Origin: Actinoplanes derwentensis
Lineage (GTDB): Bacteria; Actinomycetota; Actinomycetes; Mycobacteriales; Micromonosporaceae
Assembly: GCF_900104725.1 (NCBI RefSeq)
Contig: NZ_LT629758.1
Coordinates: 3,782,001 to 3,846,000 of the forward strand
Length of the DNA: 64,000 nucleotides
Reading direction: 5' to 3'
Both the position numbers and the translations under genes were made by a program. Positions 40,892 to 49,370 of this stretch are shown in pieces; position 1 is the first letter of the stretch; each line of letters begins with the position of its first letter. The notes below the pieces were generated by a model. The model was not told the DNA's origin, did no database searches, and saw only the letters and a program-made list of their open reading frames with translations.

Positions 40892-42441
40892 CGGGTTGCT
40901 CCGCTCTTCTCCATGGTCATGTAACGCATGAGGCTCTCCTGCGAGGCCTCGGCGCGGGGCAGCTGACCGGTGATGCGCCCCTGGCTCATCGCGTAGATCC
41001 GGTCGCAGATGCCGAGCAGCTCGGGCAGCTCGGACGAGATCACGATGACGGCTTTGCCGGAGTCGGCAAGCTTGTTGATGATCTCGTAGATCTCGTACTT
41101 GGCGCCGACGTCGATACCGCGCGTCGGCTCGTCGAGGATCAGCACCTCAGGCTCGGCGAACAGCCACCGGCTGAGCACCACCTTCTGCTGGTTACCGCCG
41201 GACAGCTTGCCCACCTGCACGTCGACGCTGGGCGTCTTGGTGCGCATGTCCTTGCGGTACTGCTCGGAGATGGTGATCTCCTTGGCGGCGTTCACCACGC
41301 CGAGACGGGCGATCTTCGTCAGCCGCGCCGCGGTGGTGTTGCGCTTGATGTCCTCGATCAGGTTCAAGCCGTAGTGCTTGCGGTCCTCGGTGGCGTAGGC
41401 GATGCCGTTCTCGATGGCCGCCGACACGGTCTTGATACTGACCGGCTTGCCGTGCAGGAACAGCTGGCCGGAGATCCCGGAGCCGTAGCTGTGGCCGAAC
41501 ACGCTCATCGCCAGCTCGGTCCGGCCGGCGCCCATCAGCCCGGCGATCCCGACGATCTCGCCGGCCCGCACGTTGAGCTGGGCGTTGTCCACCACGACCC
41601 GGCTCGGGTCGTTCGGGTGGTGCACTGTCCAGTTCTCGATCCGCAGGATCTCCTCGCCGATGGTCGGCGTGTGATCCGGGTAGCGGTTCTCCAGGTCCCG
41701 GCCGACCATCGTACGAATGATGCGGTCCTCGGAGACCGGCTCCACCCCGTGCATGTCGAGGGTCTCGATGCTCTGGCCGTCGCGGATGATCGTCGTGCTG
41801 TCGGCGATCGCGGCGATCTCGTTGAGCTTGTGCGAGATGATGATCGACGTGATGCCCTCGGCCTTGAGCTGGCGCAGCAGACCGAGCAGGTGAGCGCTGT
41901 CCTCGTCGTTCAGGGCCGCGGTCGGCTCGTCGAGGATGAGCAGCTTGACCTTCTTGGACAGGGCCTTGGCGATCTCGACGAGCTGCTGCTTACCGACACC
42001 GATGTCCATGATCTTGGTGTCCGGCTGCTCGTTCAGGCCGACGCGCTCCAGCAGGTCGGCAGCCTGCCGGTTCGTCTGCGCCCAGTTGATCACGCCGCCC
42101 GAGGCCCGCTCGTTGCCGAGGAAGATGTTCTCGGCGATCGACAGGTACGGGCTGAGCGCGAGCTCCTGGTGGATGATGACGATGCCGCGCTCCTCGGAGT
42201 CACGGGTCGTCTTGAACTTGCAGGTCTCGCCCTCGAAGACGATGTCGCCCTCGTAGGAGCCGTGCCCGTAGACGCCGCTGAGAACCTTCATCAGCGTCGA
42301 CTTACCAGCGCCGTTCTCGCCACAAATGGCGTGGACCTCCCCGCGGGCCACGCTCAGCGTGACGTCCGAGAGCGCCTTGACGCCCGGGAAGGTCTTGGTG
42401 ATCCCCCGCATCTCCAGGATCGGGGTCGTGTCGTTGGCCAT
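40888..42441 (-). CDS. mmsA: Sugar ABC transporter ATPase with two ABC domains
   Basis: A 517-residue protein with tandem ABC domains. Domain 1: [38 protein letters not shown], Walker [13 protein letters not shown]. Domain 2: [21 protein letters not shown] (degenerate Walker A), [17 protein letters not shown] (signature), [19 protein letters not shown]. This is the RbsA/XylG/MmsA pattern, with the second site weak in ATP hydrolysis. A 70-base gap with a strong hairpin separates it from the binding-protein gene. The gene symbol follows the class, not a proven orthology. Confidence 0.9.
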   Translation of the reverse strand: MANDTTPILEMRGITKTFPGVKALSDVTLSVARGEVHAICGENGAGKSTLMKVLSGVYGHGSYEGDIVFEGETCKFKTTRDSEERGIVIIHQELALSPYLSIAENIFLGNERASGGVINWAQTNRQAADLLERVGLNEQPDTKIMDIGVGKQQLVEIAKALSKKVKLLILDEPTAALNDEDSAHLLGLLRQLKAEGITSIIISHKLNEIAAIADSTTIIRDGQSIETLDMHGVEPVSEDRIIRTMVGRDLENRYPDHTPTIGEEILRIENWTVHHPNDPSRVVVDNAQLNVRAGEIVGIAGLMGAGRTELAMSVFGHSYGSGISGQLFLHGKPVSIKTVSAAIENGIAYATEDRKHYGLNLIEDIKRNTTAARLTKIARLGVVNAAKEITISEQYRKDMRTKTPSVDVQVGKLSGGNQQKVVLSRWLFAEPEVLILDEPTRGIDVGAKYEIYEIINKLADSGKAVIVISSELPELLGICDRIYAMSQGRITGQLPRAEASQESLMRYMTMEKSGATR

Positions 42442-42474
42442 CGTACGACTCGCTTGCTCTAGGTCCGACCGGAA

Positions 42475-42504
42475 CGGCCGGGCCCCCTCGCGGGGACCCG
42501 GCCG
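42475..42504. terminator. Intercistronic hairpin between chvE and mmsA
   Basis: CGGCCGGG (42475-42482) pairs with CCCGGCCG (42497-42504), and CCCC with GGGG inside, separated by one mismatch; the loop is TCGC. It lies just after the binding-protein stop. Such stem-loops commonly trim downstream expression and protect the upstream mRNA, giving more binding protein than ATPase. Confidence 0.65.
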
Positions 42505-42512
42505 GTTGCGAC

Positions 42513-43637
42513 TTACAGGCCGAGCTTGTCGGCGGTGTAGAAGCCGGAGTCGACCAGCTTGGTCTTGATGTCGTCCTTGACGACGACCACCGGCGGGAGC
42601 AGGTACGACGGGACGACCTTGTTGCCGTTGTTGTAGGTCTTCTCGTCGTTGACCTCGACCGTGGTGCCCTTGACGATCGCGTCGATCATCTTGGCAACCT
42701 GGTCACCCAGGGTGCGGGTGTCCTTCCAGACCGTCATGGACTGCGTGTCGGCCTGGATGTTCTTGACGTTCGCCAGGTCGGCGTCCTGACCGGTCAGGAT
42801 CGGGTAGTCAGCGCCCGGCTTGTAGCCCTTGGACGCCAGCGACTGCGCGATACCCAGCGCGAGGGAGTCGTTCGGGGAGAGAACGACGTTGACCTTCTTG
42901 CCACCGGTGTAGAACGAGTTGAGACGGTTGTCCATCTCCGCCTGCGCGGTCTCGGACTTCCAGCCGGTGATGGAGACGGTCTTCCAGTCCTCTTCGCCGG
43001 CGATCTTCTTGCCCGACGGGATGACCAGCTTGCCGCTCTCGACGTACGGCTTGAGAACGTCCCACGCGCCGTTGAAGAAGAACTTGGCGTTGTTGTCGTC
43101 CGACGAGCCGGCGAAGGGCTCGAGGTTGAACGGGCCCTTGCCGTCCTTGAGGCCCAGCTTCTCCTCGATGAACTGGCCCTGGAGCTTGCCGACCAGGTAG
43201 TTGTCGAAGGTGGCGTAGTAGTCCACGTTCGGCGTGCCGTTGATCAGGCGGTCGTACGCGATGACCTTGATCTTGGCGGTGGCGGCCTTCTCGAGCACCG
43301 GGCTGAGCGCGGTGCCGTCGATCGAGGCGACGACCAGAACCTTGGCGTTCTGGTTGATCATGTTCTCGATCTGGGTGATCTGCTGGTCCACCTTGTTGTC
43401 GGCGAACTGCAGCGAGGTCGTGTAACCGGCCTTCTTCAGCAGATCGTCGAGGTGCGCGCCGTCGTTGTTCCAGCGCTCCAGGCTGCGGGTCGGCATGGCG
43501 ATGCCGACCAGGCCGCCACCGGAGCCCGACGAACCGGAGGTGGACTCCTCGGCGTCGCGGGTGCTGCTGCAAGCGGAAGTCGCGGCCAGAGTTGCAGCCA
43601 TGGCGACCGACGCGAGGACCCGGAAGTTCTTGGACAC
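42513..43637 (-). CDS. chvE: Sugar-binding lipoprotein of the ChvE family
   Basis: A 374-residue lipoprotein. The GTG at 43637 with AAGGAG eight bases upstream gives [23 protein letters not shown]; the lipobox is ATSAC. The mature part is a periplasmic-binding-protein type I sugar binder: [87 protein letters not shown] and [13 protein letters not shown], typical of ChvE/XylF-like proteins binding monosaccharides. First gene of the mmsAB operon, divergent from the ROK regulator. Confidence 0.9.
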   Translation of the reverse strand: MSKNFRVLASVAMAATLAATSACSSTRDAEESTSGSSGSGGGLVGIAMPTRSLERWNNDGAHLDDLLKKAGYTTSLQFADNKVDQQITQIENMINQNAKVLVVASIDGTALSPVLEKAATAKIKVIAYDRLINGTPNVDYYATFDNYLVGKLQGQFIEEKLGLKDGKGPFNLEPFAGSSDDNNAKFFFNGAWDVLKPYVESGKLVIPSGKKIAGEEDWKTVSITGWKSETAQAEMDNRLNSFYTGGKKVNVVLSPNDSLALGIAQSLASKGYKPGADYPILTGQDADLANVKNIQADTQSMTVWKDTRTLGDQVAKMIDAIVKGTTVEVNDEKTYNNGNKVVPSYLLPPVVVVKDDIKTKLVDSGFYTADKLGL

Positions 43638-43929
43638 CTCGGCGTCTCCTTTCAATCGGGCCCGGGGGGTTTCGGGCCGCATTCAGCTTCGATTTGTTGC
43701 TGGGCACAACATACGGCGCTTACGAGCAGGTTTCACGAAGGGGTCCGTAACGGCTGTGTAACACTCCCCGTGACCGAGGAGGCCATCAACCGAGGTACCC
43801 GGAGGCGAAAGCCCGCACAGCCCGTGATCAAACTCGGGGCATCCTATTTGTTGGCACCAGCGACTAATCCCGCCAGGGTCCCCCTTCGACAGACCGCTAT
43901 CGTGGCGTCACTCACGCGAAGGAGGGACG
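43638..43929. promoter_or_regulatory. Divergent promoter region chvE / ROK regulator
   Basis: Of 292 bases, the part near chvE has TGTTG-N7-CAACA (43695-43711), and TTTGTTG recurs near 43850, before the ROK gene. Either could be a ROK-protein operator. AAGGAGG precedes the ROK ATG. No gene is seen here. Confidence 0.4.
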
Positions 43930-45129
43930 ATGCAGACCGGAACGGTCAATCCACGAGCCGCGCACCTGTCCCTGGCGCTGCGCCACGTCGCCGACGCCAC
44001 CGACGGTATCTCCCGGGCCGGAATCGCCGCCCGCACCGGCCTCAACCGGTCCACCGCGTCCAGCCTCATCGACGAACTGATCACCGGCGGCCTCGTCAAG
44101 GAGACCGGCTTCCACAAGGGCGCCGCCAAAGCCGGCCGCCCCGCCACCGCCCTCGGCCTGCGCGACGACGGCCCCGCCGGCCTCGGCATCGACGTCAACG
44201 TCGACTACACCGCCGTCTGCGTCGTCGACCTGACCGGCGCCCTGCGCTACAAACACGTCCTCGCCGAAGACCAGCGCGGCCACACCACCCGCGAGATCCT
44301 CGACCGGATCGCCCGCCTGGCCCGCGGCGCCCAGCAGGCCGCCGACGCCGACGGCCTCACCCTGTGCGGCAGCGCCGTCGCCGTCCCCGGCATCGTCGAC
44401 CGCGCCCACACCAAGGTCACCCTCGCCCCCAACCTCGGCTGGCGTGACCTGGACGTCACCGAAGTCCTGCCCGCCGACATCCACGACGGCCGCACCACAC
44501 TCGACAACGAGGCCAACTACGCGGCGCTGTCCGAATCGGCCCTACTACGCCGCCACGCCAGCTACCTGTTCGTCAGCGGCCAGATCGGCGTCGGCGCCGG
44601 CATCGTCCTCGACGGCACCCTCTACCGCGGCGCCCACGGCTGGTCCGGCGAGATCGGCCACCTCACCGTCGACCGCGACGGCCCACCCTGCCCGTGCGGC
44701 CGCCGAGGTTGCCTGGAGCGATACGCCGGCCAGGAGGCCATCCTCCGAGCCGCCGGCATCGGATCCGACGCCGGCACCAGCTTCGGCGTCCGCCCCACCG
44801 TCGCCGTCCTGGCCGAACGAGCCCGAGCCGGCTGCCCCGCCACCGTGAAAGCCCTGACCCGAGCCGGCCACGTCCTCGGCGACACCCTCGCCGGCTGCCT
44901 CAACCTCCTGGACCTCACCCACGTGGTCCTGGGCGGCATATACCGCGAACTGGCCCCCTGGATGTCCCCACCGATCGAACACGAACTGTCCACCCAGTTC
45001 CTCGGCGCCCCCTGGGCCATCCCGACGGTCCAGGTCGCCACTTACGGCCCGGAAGCCCCCGCGATCGGCGCCGCCCGCTCAGTGATCCACGACGTCCTGA
45101 CCAACCCACTGCGCTGGCTGACCCGCTGA
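43930..45129 (+). CDS. ROK-family regulator/kinase
   Basis: A 399-residue ROK protein with an N-terminal winged helix (HVADATDGISRAGIAARTGLNRSTASSLIDELITGGLV) and a sugar-kinase-like core: GLGIDVNVDYTAVCVVDLTG (phosphate-1), VAVPGIVDRAHTKV, LDNEANYAALSE, GVGAGIVLDGTLYRGAHGWSGEIGHLTV and the zinc site CPCGRRGCLERYAG. It probably represses the divergent sugar transporter and responds to the sugar. Its 3' end and about 40 downstream bases are partly duplicated at 46290-46393. Confidence 0.9.
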   Translation: MQTGTVNPRAAHLSLALRHVADATDGISRAGIAARTGLNRSTASSLIDELITGGLVKETGFHKGAAKAGRPATALGLRDDGPAGLGIDVNVDYTAVCVVDLTGALRYKHVLAEDQRGHTTREILDRIARLARGAQQAADADGLTLCGSAVAVPGIVDRAHTKVTLAPNLGWRDLDVTEVLPADIHDGRTTLDNEANYAALSESALLRRHASYLFVSGQIGVGAGIVLDGTLYRGAHGWSGEIGHLTVDRDGPPCPCGRRGCLERYAGQEAILRAAGIGSDAGTSFGVRPTVAVLAERARAGCPATVKALTRAGHVLGDTLAGCLNLLDLTHVVLGGIYRELAPWMSPPIEHELSTQFLGAPWAIPTVQVATYGPEAPAIGAARSVIHDVLTNPLRWLTR

Positions 45130-45276
45130 CCCACCCCCGGCCCGCGCCACTCACCGCTTCTACCGGGCCTCCCGGCAGTCGTCGTTTCTTCAACCCGGCG
45201 CCGGTACGTTCCAACCGCCCCGCCGAATCCAGACCGCCCCGCCTCGTCGCCGCGAGGCAGGCGTGTCCCCTCCCGG

Positions 45277-45317
45277 CCGACCCGCGACCGCCGGGCCGAA
45301 TGCGACCCTCACCGAAA
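45277..45317. repeat. Dispersed repeat copy C (41-bp inverted partner at 47859-47899)
   Basis: Exact reverse complement of 47859-47899 over 41 bases, with weaker similarity extending to about 45200. It includes the 17-base core shared with copies A and B and lies 3 bases beyond the stop of the small gene at 45321. Apart from this, 45130-45320 holds no gene. Confidence 0.85.
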
Positions 45318-45320
45318 TCT

Positions 45321-45491
45321 TCAGCCGGGAGAATCAGCCGCTAAAACCACGACCTCGATGTCGCCGTCACCCTGGTAGCCGCGTTCCGCCTTGAAGCGCT
45401 CCCGAAGCGCTTCGTGCCGGTCCGTATAGGTGTCGTTGCGAAGTATCCGACCGATCGTGCGCTCAAAGACGATTAAGTAATAATTCACCAT
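45321..45491 (-). CDS. Small protein, shortened partner of a RelA/SpoT-domain gene
   Basis: A 56-residue protein: it begins MVNYYLIVFERTIGRILRND and continues HEALRERFKAERGYQGDGDIEVVVLAADSPG. From memory, small proteins with this YYL.VF..., RF.AER and D.EVVVL.A.S pattern follow RelA/SpoT-domain genes in actinomycetes and are usually longer, going on into ALRRTH-like sequence; here the gene stops just where the repeat C element begins, so the end is probably lost. The ATG starts one base after the TGA of the decayed RelA/SpoT gene. Confidence 0.55.
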   Translation of the reverse strand: MVNYYLIVFERTIGRILRNDTYTDRHEALRERFKAERGYQGDGDIEVVVLAADSPG

Positions 45492-45492
45492 C

Positions 45493-46127
45493 TCACCCCA
45501 TCTCGTCGCAGTCGCACTGGCCGAGCAGCATCTGCAACCTGTCGCGCAGACCGCTCTCTACGGTACGGGCCCGCCGGTGAAGTTCTTTGATCTTGGGGTC
45601 CGGCGTCCGGATGGCCGCAGCCAGCTGCGAAATCTCGAGGCCGAGCTGCTCGAACCCATCGAGCCTGTCGCCCAGCGACTGCACCTCGGCCAGAAAAGCC
45701 GCCCGCGTCACATGCCCATCTCCTGACGTGACCGCAATCCTTTCGGGCTCCGCTACGCCATCGCCATGACGCAGGCCGCGCCCCCACCGATCGCCCAACT
45801 TCTCAATGACCTCCGCCCAACGGTGTTGGAGGTCGGTTCGGACCTGCACTTCAACGGGGAGGCGCTCGACGAAGAGGACGACGTGCACCGCGCGGTAGCC
45901 GAAACTCGGCTCCTTCCTGCGATCCAGGACCCGAGACTCCTTGTCTTGAGTCGCATGGTCGGTTCGAGGCCCACGGCACGAAGGCGATCGCGGACATCCG
46001 CTAAAGCGTCGTCGTAAGCGGCGGGTACGAGCTCCAACAACTCGGAGTCCACAGCCGTGATCTGTTCGGCATCCCGGAGCCGGACGCCGAGCTTGTCGAA
46101 TTTCGTACCTGAGATTGGCAGCGGCAC
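45493..46127 (-). pseudogene. Decayed RelA/SpoT-domain nucleotidyltransferase gene
   Basis: The N-terminal piece, from the GTG at 46127, reads PLPISGTKFDKLGVRLRDAEQ...AVGLEPTMRLKT; the C-terminal piece, in another frame, reads KEPSFGYRAVHVVLFVERLPVEVQVRTDLQHRWAEVIEKLGD and runs to the stop at 45493. The frames meet near 45945 and the middle, with most of the synthetase core (about 45-50 residues by family memory, including the G-loop), is missing. EPSFGYRAVHV and EVQVRTDLQHRWAEVIEKLGD are the RelA/SpoT C-terminal hallmarks. No functional (p)ppGpp-like synthetase can be made. Confidence 0.75.
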
Positions 46128-46456
46128 GGGCAGACGATAAGGGCTTGTCTCGGGTCTTCTCGACCGCTTAACACGATGGGGTGAACGAGCGGTTGGAAAG
46201 CAGGTGCTGTCTATTCGGAGGGACGAATGGCGAAACAGCCCGAGGTGACGCTGAGGATGCGTTTGAAGTGGCGGTTCAGGTGGGGCTGGACCTACGGCCA
46301 GCAAGTCCCCGCGATCGGCGCAGCCCGCTCGGTGGTCCACGACGTCCCGGTTCCCCTCCCGCGGCCCGCGCCGCTCACCGCTGCTACCGGGCCGCCCTGC
46401 TGTCCGGCCCGCGCCCACCACCCGGTGTCATGCCGGCCAGCGCTCTCCGGCCGGTG
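46128..46456. other. Scrap region between RelA/SpoT pseudogene and MFS gene
   Basis: The 329-base stretch holds no intact gene. It carries the fused AraC-like and ROK-like fragments at 46245-46393, then a GC-rich end with two CCGGTGTCAT units near 46420 and 46453. An open frame on the plus strand from 46227 reads through the fusion but has no protein character of its own. Confidence 0.6.
46245..46393. repeat. Fused duplicated fragments of the AraC and ROK genes
   Basis: 46245-46289 matches 48141-48185, the C-terminal coding end of the AraC gene, at 44 of 45 bases. Directly joined, 46290-46348 resembles the ROK gene 3' end (about 45041-45097), translating as TYGQQVPAIGAARSVVHDV against TYGPEAPAIGAARSVIHDV. 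46362-46393 resembles the sequence after the ROK stop (45139-45170). Intervening bases differ by a deletion. Confidence 0.8.
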
Positions 46457-47722
46457 TCATCGCGGCTTCGGTACCGCCGTGGGCATTTCTCGGGTGGTTC
46501 GCAGCGGTGACAGCAGGGCGGGCAGGAACGCGGCGGTCATTCCGGCCGCGCCGATCCACAGCACGGCGGGTGCACCGAGCAGGCCCCCGAGCGCACCGCC
46601 GAGCAGACCGGCGAGCGGCATACCGCCCCACTGGACGAAACGGACGGTGGCGCTCATCCGGCCGAGCAGACGATCAGGGGTAGCGGTCTGCTGGAGGCCC
46701 ACCTGAGCGATCAGCCGGACCACGCCGCCCATCGAGACCAGAGCCAGTCCGGCCATCGCGAGCCACAACGGCCATCCCGCCCGGGTCATCGGCATGAACA
46801 TCGCGGCCGGGGCCGTGCACAGCGGCGCCAGGCAGACGGCCGGGCCCGGCCCGATCCGGGTGATCACCCGCCGTGCCACCAGCGCACCGGCCAGCCCACC
46901 GCCTGCCATCGCGGACAGCGTCAGACCGATACCGAACGACCCCAGGCCGACATGCCGGGACAGGAACACCAGCAGCATCGTCTGGTAGGTGACCAGGAAC
47001 AGGCTGAACACCCCGTCCGTGAACAGCATCGGCCGCAACAGCGGGTGGCCGAGCACGAACCGCAGCCCCTCCCCGATCTCCCGCATCAACCGCCGGTCAC
47101 CGGTCGCCTCCACAACCGGCTCGGGTTTACCGACACCCCACATCCCGAGAGCGGACAGCAGCAGGCCGGCCGAACTCGCCACAAGCGTCAACGGCGCCCC
47201 CAGCCAAGCGACCAACGGCCCGGCCGCTCCGGGGCCACCGACACTGACCGCGGAACGCGCCGCGGCAATCTTCGAGTTGCCCTCGACCAGGTGCTCCCGG
47301 CCGACCAGAGCCGGCAGGTAACTGGTGTAGCCGACATCGAACAGCACCGTTGCCAGTCCGTGCGCGAGCGCGACCCCGAACAGCAGCCAGATCGTCAGCG
47401 CATCCGCCCACCAGGCGACCGGGACGACCAGCAGGAGTACCGCACGCACCAGATCCGCACCGATCAGAACCGGCCGTTTGCGCCAGCGATCGACCCACGC
47501 CCCCGCCGGCAGCCCGATCAGCAGCGACCCGGCCGTGGTCATGGCGGTGAGAACACCCACCTCGAACTCGCCCGCGTCCAGCCACAGAATCGCCACCAGC
47601 GGCAACGCCAGGAACACGAACCGATCCGCGAGCTGCCCGGCGACCGTCGCGGCGAAGAATCGACGGAAGTCCCGGACGAGGAAGAGGCCGGCACCAGGCA
47701 ACCGAGACAAGGTTCTCCCCAC
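46457..47722 (-). CDS. MFS transporter, EntS-like
   Basis: A 421-residue major facilitator of the DHA3/EntS-type MFS_3 group, with 12 helices. The N-terminus LFLVRDFRRFFAATVAGQLADRFVFLALPLVAILWLD, LIGLPAGAWVDRWRKRPVLIGADLVRA (loop 2-3 signature) and VLFDVGYTSYLPALVGREHLVEGNSKI are typical. It probably exports a drug or siderophore. It lies between repeats C and D, next to gene fragments, which suggests arrival or rearrangement by recombination. No linked regulator. Confidence 0.85.
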   Translation of the reverse strand: MGRTLSRLPGAGLFLVRDFRRFFAATVAGQLADRFVFLALPLVAILWLDAGEFEVGVLTAMTTAGSLLIGLPAGAWVDRWRKRPVLIGADLVRAVLLLVVPVAWWADALTIWLLFGVALAHGLATVLFDVGYTSYLPALVGREHLVEGNSKIAAARSAVSVGGPGAAGPLVAWLGAPLTLVASSAGLLLSALGMWGVGKPEPVVEATGDRRLMREIGEGLRFVLGHPLLRPMLFTDGVFSLFLVTYQTMLLVFLSRHVGLGSFGIGLTLSAMAGGGLAGALVARRVITRIGPGPAVCLAPLCTAPAAMFMPMTRAGWPLWLAMAGLALVSMGGVVRLIAQVGLQQTATPDRLLGRMSATVRFVQWGGMPLAGLLGGALGGLLGAPAVLWIGAAGMTAAFLPALLSPLRTTREMPTAVPKPR

Positions 47723-48103
47723 AGGTCAAAATCGGGTCTACCGGTTCTAACATGCCGGAACACCAAGTGGTCCAATCTGGACGGACTTCTTCCCCGGCAC
47801 AGGCGGAACACCAGACCAGGCCGGGCGCACGCCGCGGCCGGAGGTTGCGGGCGGGATTTTTCGGTGAGGGTCGCATTCGGCCCGGCGGTCGCGGGTCGGG
47901 CTGGAGGTTCCGCCTGCCTTGCGGGGACGCGGCGGGACGACCTGGATTCGGCGGGACGACCTGGAACGTACCGCCGCGGGGTTGGAGGACGACAACAGCC
48001 GGAAGGCGCGAACGGACCGTGTGCGAAGTTGCCTCGCGTCGCCGAATGCCGGATGCGAGCGGGGGTACCCGGCGATTTCACGTCGCGAGGTCGATCGGCG
48101 ACG
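47723..48103. other. Gene-free region with repeat element
   Basis: The 381 bases between the MFS start and the AraC stop carry repeat copy D and, just beyond it, a direct repeat of GGCGGGACGACCTGGA (47931-47946 and 47950-47965). Reading outward from D, 47900-47990 resembles 45200-45277 inverted. No gene was recognised. Confidence 0.6.
47859..47899. repeat. Dispersed repeat copy D (exact inverse of 45277-45317)
   Basis: 41-base perfect reverse complement of copy C, beginning TTTCGGTGAGGGTCGCATTC and containing the 17-base core CGCATTCGGCCCGGCGG. Outside the core it continues into a region similar to C for about 90 more bases with gaps. Confidence 0.85.
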
Positions 48104-48964
48104 TCAGCACGTGGTGGAGAGGCCGGCGAAATGGCCGGGGGTGACGCCGAGGATGCGTTTGAAGTGGCGGTTCAGGTGGGGCTGGTCGTGGAAGCCGGCG
48201 TCGGTGGCTACCTGGCGTAGTGGGTGGCCGGTCAGGATCAGGCGGCGGGCCATGTCGACTCGACGGGAGATCAGGTACTGGTGGGGGGACATGCCGAACT
48301 CCTGGCGGAACGATCTGACCAGGTGGGCGGGGGCGAAGTGCAGGGTCGCGGACGCCGCGGGCAGGGACAGTCCGTCGACGATGTTGGCTTCCAGCAGGTC
48401 GCGGAGCCTCTGGGCGGCGGCCCGGCTCGGTGGGCGCGGGCCGGCGGGGTCGCCCAGGTGGGTGCGGAGACGATCGAGAGTCAGGGCCAGGAGGCTGCCG
48501 GCCAGCGGGGCGTCGCCGGGGACACGGATCAGCCGGTGCACTCGGGAGATCGCGGTGTGCAGGGCGGCGTCGGTGATCGCGGGTGCGTCGACGCTGGCGC
48601 CGATCAGGCCGGCCGGTAACTGGTCCTCCTCCAGGTAGAGGACACGTTTGCGGAAGCCGCCGGGCCGGGCCGACGTGCCGTTGTGCGGGATCCGGGGCGG
48701 CAGGACGGTGACCAGATCACCGAAGGCGCCGCGGGAGTGCCGGTCCAGGTCGTAACGGACGGCGCCGGCGTCGACGAGCAGCACCGTCCACGTGTCATGG
48801 GCGTGCATCGGGTAGGCGTGCTCGTCGAAACGGGCGTGCAGCACCTCGGCGACTCCGGGCAGTGGTGGCCGCCAGGCTCGGAGCGGCGACGGATGGCCGG
48901 CGTGCACGGGCACGTCAAAATCGTACAAGACCCGGGGTGTGGGCTCGGGAAACGATGGTTGCAT
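48104..48964 (-). CDS. AraC-family regulator
   Basis: A 286-residue protein with an N-terminal cupin-like sensor (HARFDEHAYPMHAHDTWTVLLVDAGAVRYDL) and a C-terminal two-helix-turn-helix AraC domain: AQRLRDLLEANIVDGLSLPAASATLHFAPAHLVRSFRQEFGMSPHQYLISRRVDMARRLILTGHPLRQVATDAGFHDQPHLNRHFKRILGVTPG. The ATG at 48964 overlaps the ATG of the divergent DUF2000 gene in the four bases CATG; an internal TTG or GTG shortly downstream is also possible. Such AraC proteins with DUF2000 partners are familiar. A 45-bp piece of its 3' end is duplicated at 46245-46289. Confidence 0.85.
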   Translation of the reverse strand: MQPSFPEPTPRVLYDFDVPVHAGHPSPLRAWRPPLPGVAEVLHARFDEHAYPMHAHDTWTVLLVDAGAVRYDLDRHSRGAFGDLVTVLPPRIPHNGTSARPGGFRKRVLYLEEDQLPAGLIGASVDAPAITDAALHTAISRVHRLIRVPGDAPLAGSLLALTLDRLRTHLGDPAGPRPPSRAAAQRLRDLLEANIVDGLSLPAASATLHFAPAHLVRSFRQEFGMSPHQYLISRRVDMARRLILTGHPLRQVATDAGFHDQPHLNRHFKRILGVTPGHFAGLSTTC

Positions 48965-49370
48965 GAGGTTCGAAACCAAGATTGCCGTGCTGTTGCGGGA
49001 CGACCTGCTGACCTGGCAGCGGCTGAACGTCACCGCTTTTCTCGTCTCGGGGCTGGGTTCCACGGTTCCGGAGGTGGTCGGGCAGCCCTACGTCGACGCC
49101 GACGACGTCGAGTACCTGCCGATGTTCCGCCAGCCGGTGATGGTCTTCCAGGGCGGCAAGGAACTGCTCACGGCGGCTCACACGAAGGCGCTGGGCCGGA
49201 CCCGGCTGTCCGTCTTCACCTCGGACCTGTTCGCGACCGGACATGACGCGGCCAACCGGGACGCGGTACGCGCCGTCCGTACCGCCGATCTGGATCTGGT
49301 CGGTATCGCCGTGTACGGCCCCCGCAACACCGTCGACAAGATCTTCAAAGGTGCGCTGATGCACCGGTGA
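48963..49370 (+). CDS. DUF2000 family protein
   Basis: A 135-residue DUF2000 protein: RFETKIAVLLRDDLLTWQRLNVTAFLVSGLGSTVPEVVGQPYVDADDVEYLPMFRQPVMVFQGGK. These resemble peptidyl-tRNA hydrolase 2 folds but their role is not known. The ATG at 48963 shares bases with the AraC start on the other strand, so no leader is available and both transcripts must begin within or upstream of the opposing gene. A GTG at 48939 in frame is an alternative start. The end overlaps the nitroreductase gene by 26 bases. Confidence 0.8.
   Translation: MRFETKIAVLLRDDLLTWQRLNVTAFLVSGLGSTVPEVVGQPYVDADDVEYLPMFRQPVMVFQGGKELLTAAHTKALGRTRLSVFTSDLFATGHDAANRDAVRAVRTADLDLVGIAVYGPRNTVDKIFKGALMHR

Noticed and set aside
46227..46706. 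A 159-residue protein-coding gene on the plus strand
   Set aside because: The frame is a fusion of an antisense AraC fragment and the ROK gene end, then antisense MFS sequence.
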